Of a DNA stretch of 64,000 nucleotides, positions 56,587 through 64,000 are shown piece after piece. The notes beneath the pieces were generated by a model. The model did not search any database, was not told the DNA's origin, and saw only the letters and a program-made list of their open reading frames with translations. A program made the position numbers and the translations under genes. The stretch is from assembly GCA_947069175.1 (NCBI GenBank), contig CAMTDV010000012.1, forward strand, positions 35,186,341 to 35,250,340. Reading direction: 5' to 3'. This DNA comes from Scalesia atractyloides (Eukaryota; Streptophyta; Magnoliopsida; Asterales; Asteraceae). How positions within the stretch are numbered: position 1 is the stretch's first letter; every line of letters begins with the position of its first letter.

Positions 56587-57671
56587 AAATGCCGCCACGT
56601 GTACGAGGACAAAGTGGACGAGGAAAAGGTCCAATGAGGGGAGGACCATCGGGGCGTATTCCTCAACCTCATAACTCAGATGCATATCAAGAATCAGGAG
56701 ATTTGTCTCCATGGCAACCAGCGAGACGTTCCGTCTCTAATAGACACTCCCTCACATTCCCAAAATTCTTACCACTCACACCACTCCTACCATTCTCACC
56801 ATTCCCATTCTCACCACTCCTACCACGAAGAATTTAACCCCAACCATTACTTAAATACACCTCCAACTGATCAAAATCAGTTAGACGAGCCACATCATAT
56901 AGACGAGGACTCCGACCCGGAGATGCCACCATCGGGATCAAATGTGCATCCCATTGAAATTTCGAGCGATTCAAACTCATATGCCAGATCGCCCTACCAA
57001 GGTCCTACCGAGTGGGACCAATACTGGAATCAATTCACCTTTGCCCACACACCTTCCCATCACTCTCAACCACTCCCAGTTCAAGAAGATGTCCACATGG
57101 AACCCGTGGACCAACCTCAACAACCACCTGAGCCACCAAGGAGGAAGCGTGGAGCACGTATGTCAGTACGTGTCGGAGAAAGGTCGGGATCGCTGCCACC
57201 TTTGCCCAATTATTACCCCACCATTCAAGAGGACCCACAAATGGGTGGACCCTCTAATGTTCCACCTATAGTGGAACCAACACCAACACCTGCTGTTCAA
57301 CCACCACCAACGGATTATACTAACCCAATTCCCACGTACCCGGACACGTCTGGATATGATCTAGTTAATCCGTCTATGCCGGTAGACTATCAAGCGTGGT
57401 CGCAAGACCCGCACATGCAGGCGGTTATGCACAATGCACTTTACCAGTCCCTTTCCCACCTACTTATCCACCGATTGGATATCCAACTTATGGGTACCAG
57501 TATCCGGTTATGCCACAACCTCAACCACAACCTTCGCCACCACTAGAGGCCATTAATGATGCCTTAGAAAGAATGAAAGAGATGCAGCAGTAGGCGGAGA
57601 AAACGGAGAAGAAGACAAATAAGTTCTTCAAGAAACTCTCCAAGCTAGTCAAGGGAAAGAAAGACGAGTGA
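56587..57671 (+). pseudogene. Element B ORF0: basic start, His/Ser/Tyr repeats, Pro-rich middle, Lys-rich end
   Basis: The first part from ATG 56,587 is Arg/Gly-rich (MPPRVRGQSGRGKGPMRGG). After a shift near 56,740 a tandem YHSHHS region is read, then acidic (HIDEDSDPEMPPSGSN), Pro/Gln-rich and Arg-rich parts (PPRRKRGARMSVRVGE). A second shift near 57,440 leads to PTYPPIGYPTYGYQYPVMPQ and LEAINDALERMKEMQQ. A TAG at about 57,592 and a Lys-rich tail (KKLSKLVKGKKDE) end at TGA 57,669-57,671. The place ahead of gag equals that of ORF0 in element A, but with no visible sequence likeness. Confidence 0.6.
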
Positions 57672-58204
57672 AGTCTTTTCTAATGTATGTGCGTGGACAT
57701 TGTTATTTCTTTAGTCCCTACGTGGACATTTTGTTTCTTTTAGTCCTTGCATGGACAATCAGTTTCATTTATTTGTTTCAAGTATTGTAATTTCTTATGC
57801 AAATTTAATGAAGTACTTTGGAATTTATATATATATATTTTATATATATATATATATATATAAATACATCCTCTTGAAAACGAGCGTCTCGATTTTACTC
57901 GAATTTATGCTATGCGATATAATTCCAAAAAGATCTTAATGGTTTTGATTTGCCAAGTGGCACAGACCACATATTTGGCCAAATATATATATATATTATA
58001 ATAGTATAATAGGGAAGTTATCCCTTGATCTAGAGGTGGTGGACTAAGTTCAAGCCTCCAAGTCATTAAGGTCAATGCGACCGGGACTTATAATCAACCA
58101 TTAAGATCCTCTTATGTTAACATTCAAATAATGTGCATACTCTTGGTTGTGTGACTTGAGGGAACACACTAACCTTCAAGGTAATGGACTATGTCCTAAC
58201 CTTA
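57672..58204. other. Element B leader between ORF0 and minisatellite
   Basis: Three imperfect copies of a stretch with GTGGACATT and TTTAGTCC lie at about 57,690-57,765, and a TA microsatellite at 57,826-57,862. No frame with coding character was found. Confidence 0.55.
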
Positions 58205-59440
58205 TATATAGCCCTTGTGATCTATTTGATCCCGGCTAAATAGCCTTTGTGATCTATTTGATCCCGGCTAAAATCACCAGTGTGGTGATTAAACATCCAT
58301 TAGAGATGTATTTTATATAACCCTTGTGATCTATTTAGATCCCGGTTATATAGCCTTTGTGATCTGTTTGATCCTGGCTAATATCACCAGTGCAGTGATT
58401 AAACATCCATTAGAGATGTATTTTATATAACCTTTGTGATCTATTTGATCCCGGTTATATATCCTTTGTGATCTGTTTGATCCCGGCTAATATCACCTGG
58501 TGCGGTGATTAAACATCCATTAGAGATGTATTTTATATAACCCTTGTGATCTATTTGATCCCGGTATATAGCCTTTGTGATCTGTGTGATCCCGGCTAAA
58601 AAGCCCTTGTGATTTGTTTGATCCCGGCTAATATCACCAGTGCGGTGATTAAACATCCATTAGAGATGTATTTTATATAAACCTTGTGATCTATTTGATC
58701 CCGGTTATATAGCCTTTGTGATCTGTTTGATCCCGGCTAATATCACCAGTGGGTGATTAAACATCCATTAGAGATGTATTTTATATAACCCTTGTGATCT
58801 ATTTGATCCCGGTTAAATAGCCCTTGCGATCTATTTGATCCCGGCTAATATCACCAGTGCTGTGATTAAACATCCATTAGAGATGTATTTTATATAACCC
58901 TTGTGATCTGTGTGATCCCGGCCAATATCACTAGTGTGGTGATTAAACATCCATTAGAGATGTATTTTATATAACCCTTGTGATCTTTATCCCGGTTATA
59001 TAGCCCTTGTGATTGTGTGATCCCGGCTAAATAGCCCTTGTGATCTTTTGATCCCGGCTAATATCACCAGTGCGGTGATTAAACATCCATTAGAGATATA
59101 TTTTATATAACCCTTTTGATCTATTTGATCCCGGTTATATAGCCCTTGTGATCTGTTTGATTCCGTTAATATCACCAGTGCGATGATTAAACATCCATTA
59201 GAGGTGTATTTTATATAACCCTTGTGATCTATTTGATCCCGGTTATATAGCCCTTGTGATCTGTTCGATCCCTGGCTAATATCATCAGTGCGATGATAAA
59301 TAAAAAATCCATTAGTGATGTATTACCCTTTCGGGTTATAATCTATTCTATATAGCCTATGTGATCTATCCTGATTTCCCCGGCTAATATCACAAGTGTG
59401 GTGACTAAACATCCATTAGTGATGTAGTGCCTATTTGTCC
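58205..59440 (+). repeat. Minisatellite of about 80-145-bp units inside element B
   Basis: Each unit holds CCTTGTGATCTATTTGATC plus CCGGCTAA or CCGGTTATATAG sub-blocks (one to three per unit), then ATCACCAGTGCGGTGATT and AACATCCATTAGAGATGTA. About ten units are seen, the right ones more diverged. The block ATCACC-AGTGC-GGTGAT is a hairpin; at 59,280 both arms change (ATCATC...GATGAT). The array separates ORF0 from gag. Confidence 0.85.
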
Positions 59441-59744
59441 TATTATATGTCCATTAGTGACAAGCCTATGTGCTTATATATGTAATTGTCAAATATGACA
59501 ATGACAGTTGTGACTTTGTGGTCCCTTGTCTATAATATATGGACTATGTCCAAATTGTAATATGCCTACGACGGTCCTATTAAGACCTAGGCCAAATATA
59601 GATATGTTAAGCCTAAGAGTTGTGATGTTATTAACACTAGTATAGGCATTGGATTTTCTTATATCCAATGTTTAAAAGCCGATATGGTTATTATACCATG
59701 GCTAAGAGAAATTTTATTTGGTATATAGAACAAAACTTTGAAGA

Positions 59745-60966
59745 ATGGCTAATTCTAATGAGGCACAAAGTAGCCATCGGAACGTCGAAGACGCCGAAAA
59801 TATAGCCATAAATAATGATAATGATTTCCAAGCTCGCATTGATGCGGTTGTGGAAAGGGCCATGAGTAAGGCCATAGAAAGGCTAAGAGAGCCGAGTGCC
59901 ACTCGCTCTAGACCCCTATCTATTCCACCATCTTCAGCTCATAAAGAGAGCTCTGTTCACTCTTCAAATGTGAAGAGTGAACCAAGGATAGCAGACTTTG
60001 CTGATAGGTCCCGTTCTGCTAAAGACGGGTGTACCTATAAGTACTTTGTCTCCTGTAAACCCCGAGACTTTAATGGGGAAAAGGGAGCCGTAGAAGCCTT
60101 AAAGTGGCTGGATGAGATGGAGACTATATTAGACATCAGCGGTTGTGCTGAAAAGGATGTGGTCAAGTACGTATCACAGTCCTTTAAGGGTGATGCCCTA
60201 ACATGGTGGAAGGCCATGATTCAGTCAACAGGTAAGGTATACCTGTATAATCTGGGATGGTCCAAGTTTGTGGACCTTGTAAAGGAAACTTACTGCCCAA
60301 CCCATGAGGTGGAGAAAATAGAGACAGACTTCTTGTCTCTTTCCATGAAAAACCTAGATTGTCGGAAATATATTTCTGATTTCAATTCCCTATCTATGTT
60401 AGTTTCCTATTTAATTACCCCTAAATCCAAACGCATTGCGCGTTTTATTAATGGGTTAGTGCCTGAAATAAAGGGCATGGTAAAGGCTGCACAGCCTACT
60501 ACCTATAGGTCTGCTATAGACCTATCTCTTTCTCTCACCCTTGATCTAGTGAGACAAAAGTCAGTTAAGTCTAAAACTGACGGAAAAAGGAAGAGGGAAG
60601 ATGACAACTCCCATAAGTTTAATAAGAAAAATAAAGGGAGATTTGGGTTCAAAGGAAACCAAGGCAAGTCGGCTGTGATGCCATTTTGCAAGACTTGCAA
60701 CCGCAAACACTAGGGACAATGTACTTCTGATCCACAAGCTAGCCTTGTGGCATATGTAAAAGGAGAGGGCATAAGACCCTAGATTGTAAAGATCTTAAGG
60801 ATGTTGTATGCTATATCTGAAACGAAAAATGGCACATTGCAACTAACTGCCCTAAGAGTTCAAAGAATAATAATCCAAAGCCTGGAGAGGCCAAGAAGGG
60901 GAATGCACGCGCCTTTCGGCTAACTGCTAAGGAAGCTGTTAATGACAATAACGTCATAACAGATAC
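59745..60966 (+). pseudogene. Element B gag
   Basis: The start is ATG 59,745 (MANSNEAQSSHRNVEDAE), followed by a likely helical N-terminal part (FQARIDAVVERAMSKAIERL). The capsid core is FVSCKPRDFNGEKGAVEALK, GDALTWWKAMIQS and GLVPEIKGMVKAAQ. A Lys/Arg-rich stretch leads to the zinc knuckle start CKTCNRKH, cut by TAG 60,711-60,713. Remnants of the later knuckles (ending IATNCPKS-like near 60,850) are visible past it in other frames. Confidence 0.8.
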
Positions 60967-60977
60967 TTTCCCCATTA

Positions 60978-63900
60978 GTGATAGCTAGAGTTCTTTTTGA
61001 TTCGGGTGCAGATAAATCATTTGTTGATCATAAGTTTAGTAAACTATTAAATTTACCCATAAGAACTCTAGATAAAATTTATGAGATAGAACTCGCCGAT
61101 GGAACCTTAGAAACTGCTTCTTCCATTCTTGATGGATGCTATATATCCATTAAGAATCATTTCATCCCTATCTCTCTTTTGCCAATGAAATTGGCGGGAT
61201 TCGATGTTGTCTTAGGCATGGATTGGTTATCTCATAACCAAGCCCGCATTGCCTGCAATAAAAAGCTCATCGAGATTAAGACCCCATCTGGTGAAATGAT
61301 CACCATCCCTGGAGACTCACACTATGGATTGCCAGACAAGGTGTCATTATTTAAGGCATCCAAGTGTTTGAGAAGAGGTTGTGTCATCTATATGGCACAA
61401 GTTACCATAAATGAACCAAAGCCGAACCTTGAAGATCAACCAGTTATCTCGGAGTATCCCGATGTTTTCCCTGAAGAATTACCAGGCCTACCTCCAGATA
61501 GACAAGTGGAGTTTAGGATTTATATCCTACCAGGAGCAGCACCTGTTGCTAGAGCTTCGTATCGGTTAGCACCGACGGAAATGAAGGAATTGAGGACGCA
61601 ATCAGATGAACTTTTAGAAAAAGACTTTATTCAGCCTAGTTCCTCACCTTGGGGAGCTCCTATTCTGTTTGTAAAGAAGAAAGACGGTTTGATGCGAATG
61701 TGCATCGACTATCGGGAGCTGAACTAGCTAACCATTAAGAATAGATATCCTCTCCCCAGGATCGATGATTTATTCGACCAACTTCAAGGGGCTAGTTACT
61801 TTTCTAAAATAGATTTGAGATCAGGATATCATCAACTGAAGGTTAGAAGTGAAGATGTTCCTAAGACAGCCTTTAGGACCCGCTATGGTCATTTTGAATT
61901 CTTAGTGATGCCTTTTGGGCTCATAAATGCACCAGCAGCATTCATGGATCTCATGAATAGAGTCTGCAAGCCATATTTGGAATAAGTTTGTCATTGTCTT
62001 CATAGACGACATACTTATCTATTCTCGTAATCAAGATGATCATGAGAAACATCTTCGGTGCATCCTAGAATTATTAAGGCAGGAGAAACTTTATGCGAAG
62101 TTCTCTAAATGCGAATTTTGGCTTAGAGAAGTCCAATTTCTTGGACACATGGTAAGTAAGCGTGGTATCCAAGTGGATCCCGCCAAAATTGAGGCTATAA
62201 TAAATTGGGAAGTGCCCAAGACCCCAACAGAAGTTCGTAGTTTCTTAGGACTGGCTGGTTACTATAGGAGGTTCATTGAGAACTTTTCAAGGACAGCACT
62301 CCTTTAACTTCTTTGACCCGTAAGAATATTAAGTATAATTGGTCCAAAGCAACAAGAATCTTTTGAGGTTCTTAAACACAAGTTGAGCAACGCTCCTGTG
62401 TTATCTCTACCTGAGGGTATTGAGGAATTTGTAGTCTACTGTGATGCATCGCACACTGGCATGGGTTGTGTGCTAATGCAAAAAGGCAAGGTGATTGCCT
62501 ATGCATCACGACAATTAAAGGTGCATGAAAAGAATTACACCAGCCACGATTTGGAATTGGGTGTCGTTGTATTTGCACTAAAACTGTGGAGACATTACTT
62601 GTATGGAACAAAGTGTGTTACATACATAGACCATAAAAGTCTCCAGCATCTATTCAATCAGAAAGAATTGAACATGCAACAACGTCGTTGGATGGAAACT
62701 CTTAATGATTATGATTGCGAGATTCGCTACCATCCAGGCAAGGCAAATGTAGTTGTCGATGCCTTCAGTCGCAAGGAGAAGGTTAAACCTATAAGGATTA
62801 ATGCTAAGATCATTGAGCTCAGAAATAGGCTTTAGTGAGAAGCCTGTTAGAGGCAACATCCCTAATGAGGGATTAGGTGGAACCATTGATCAATTAATGC
62901 CTGGAAAGGATGGAATCCTAAGAATTAATGATAGAATTTGGGTTCCGATCTTTGGAGGACTTAGGAATCTAATCCTCCAGGAAGCGCATAATTCAAGATA
63001 CTCTGTTCACCCGGGTGTGACAAGATGTATCAAGATTTGAAGAAGAATTATTTGTGGATGGGTTTGAAGAAGTCCATAGCCACTTATGTAGCTAAGTGTC
63101 TGACGTGTTCGCAAGTTAAGGCTGAACATCAGAAACCGTCAGGACTACTACAACAATTAGAAATTCCCACTTGGAAATGGGAAATGGTAACTATGGATTT
63201 GATTACCAAGTTACCTAAGACCAAAAGTGGTGACACTATTTGGGTCATAGGGATAGGCTGACCAAGTCAGCAACACTTCTTGCCAATAAAAGAAACGTAT
63301 AATTCAGATAAATTAGCTAAGTTGTCTGTGGACAAGATAGTGTCCCTACACTGTGTGCCAGTATCTATTGTATCCGATAGAGATACTAGATACACATCTC
63401 ACTTTTGGAAAAGTTTCCAACAATCTTTAGGCACACGACTAAACTTTAGTACGGCTTACCACCCGCAAACTGATGGTCAAAGTGAACGTACTATACAGAC
63501 TCTAGAAGACATGATCAGGGCATGTGTGATTGATTTAGGCGGAAATTGGGATGACCACTTACCCCTAATAGAATTTTCCTACAATAATAGCTATCATACT
63601 AGCATTAAGGCTGCTCCTTTTGAGGCCTTTATGGGAGAAAATGTAGAACGCCCGTATGCTGGGCAGAAGTTGGGGAAGCCCAACTATCAGGACTGAGAAT
63701 TGTCCTGGAGACCACGGAAAAGATTGTGCAAATCTGTGATCGTCTCAAAGCTGCCAGGGATAGGCAGAAAAGCTATGCTGACAAGAGCGTAAACCTCTTC
63801 GTTCCAAATAGGGAAAGTATGCTAAAGTATCACTGAAAGAGTGAACGTTTGGAAGAGGCAAGTTAAGCCCAAGATGTATAGGACCCTTCGAGATAATTGA

Positions 63901-64000
63901 ATGTGTCGGCATTGTAGCTTATAAGCTCAGGTTGCCAGAGGAGCTTAATGGAATCCATGATGTATTCCACATATCTAATCTTAAGAAGTGTCTAGCCGAT
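60978..64000 (+). pseudogene. Element B pol: protease, RT, RNase H, integrase (broken, incomplete at edge)
   Basis: The protease has LFDSGADKSFVDHKF. RT keeps its first catalytic Asp (KIDLRSGYHQ, codon 61,812-61,814), unlike element A. A TAG at 61,725-61,727 interrupts it at CIDYRELN, and an extra base near 61,981 shifts the frame before FIDDILIYS. RNase H (VVYCDASHTGMGCVLMQ) runs from 62,383 to 62,835. Integrase shows KCLTCSQVKAEHQKPSGLL, MDLITKLPK, VSDRDTRYTSHFW and GQSERTIQTLEDM in three frames. The last bases read LNGIHDVFHISNLKKCLAD, so the gene continues beyond the edge. Confidence 0.87.

Larger units (their letters stand above)
53331..64000 (+). mobile_element. Ty3/gypsy chromovirus-like element B, 5' part, cut by the window edge
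   Basis: The 5' LTR is 53,331-56,417. The primer site TGGTATCAGAGCC follows at 56,422-56,434. Then come an extra ORF, a 1.2-kb minisatellite, gag and pol up to the integrase C-terminal part at the edge. The layout is the same as in element A, but the sequences are clearly different, so they are separate families of one lineage. The chromodomain-like tail and 3' LTR lie beyond the window. Its coding frames have several stops and shifts. Confidence 0.88.

Noticed and set aside
58205..59440. CRISPR-like array
   Set aside because: Repeat units are of unequal length with nested sub-repeats and no unique spacers; it is a minisatellite inside a plant retroelement.
34163..64000. Endogenous plant pararetrovirus
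   Set aside because: Domain orders are copia (integrase before RT) or gypsy (integrase last) with LTRs and tRNA primer sites; no movement protein or coat-protein region was seen.

Overview
The window looks like nuclear DNA of a dicot plant, and by its repeat families probably a daisy-family (Asteraceae) species; that family call is inference from remembered repeat types. The signs are spliced genes with GT/AG introns, long AT-rich spacers and many nested LTR retrotransposons. I see no bacterial features, no CRISPR array, no rRNA and no tRNA gene. Many coding frames carry single-base breaks in every family, so either the elements are old or the assembly holds homopolymer errors. Boundaries were read by eye.

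Left part (1-10.2 kb). A minus-strand gene for a heavy-metal-associated (HIPP-type) protein runs off the left edge. AT-rich spacer follows, with a decayed SANT/NAM-associated (PIF/Harbinger-linked) gene at 2.76-3.96 kb, a small inverted-repeat MITE and a partial second copy (5.5-6.15 kb), a SINE 3' end (6.19-6.31 kb), and an intron-containing fragment of a retroelement antisense gene beside an LTR-like promoter (7.16-8.17 kb).

Middle (10.2-31.1 kb). A diverged retroelement end is present as an inverted duplication (left arm 10.27-14.05 kb, right arm 15.77-17.40 kb). The left arm was later split by a 2.2-kb solo LTR. To the right lies a Tat-type Ty3/gypsy element on the minus strand (21,448-31,101), with LTRs, primer-binding site, polypurine tract, gag, pol and a spliced antisense ORF on the plus strand. 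Its 3' LTR, the first half of the antisense ORF and 1.7 kb of flank were then tandemly duplicated (3.44-kb unit, 16,297-23,172).

Right part (31.1-64 kb). A terminal-inverted-repeat element sits in a TA microsatellite. A Ty1/copia element (34.16-50.42 kb) is split by a young chromovirus-type Ty3/gypsy element, here called A (36,390-48,037, target duplication CCACT). A 2.9-kb spacer with clustered palindromic repeats follows. A second, more decayed gypsy element, B, starts at 53,331 and runs off the right edge. A and B both have an extra ORF ahead of gag, and both carry arrays of short hairpins whose stems change in a paired way. The only ordinary host gene recognised is the partial HIPP gene; the rest is layered transposon history.
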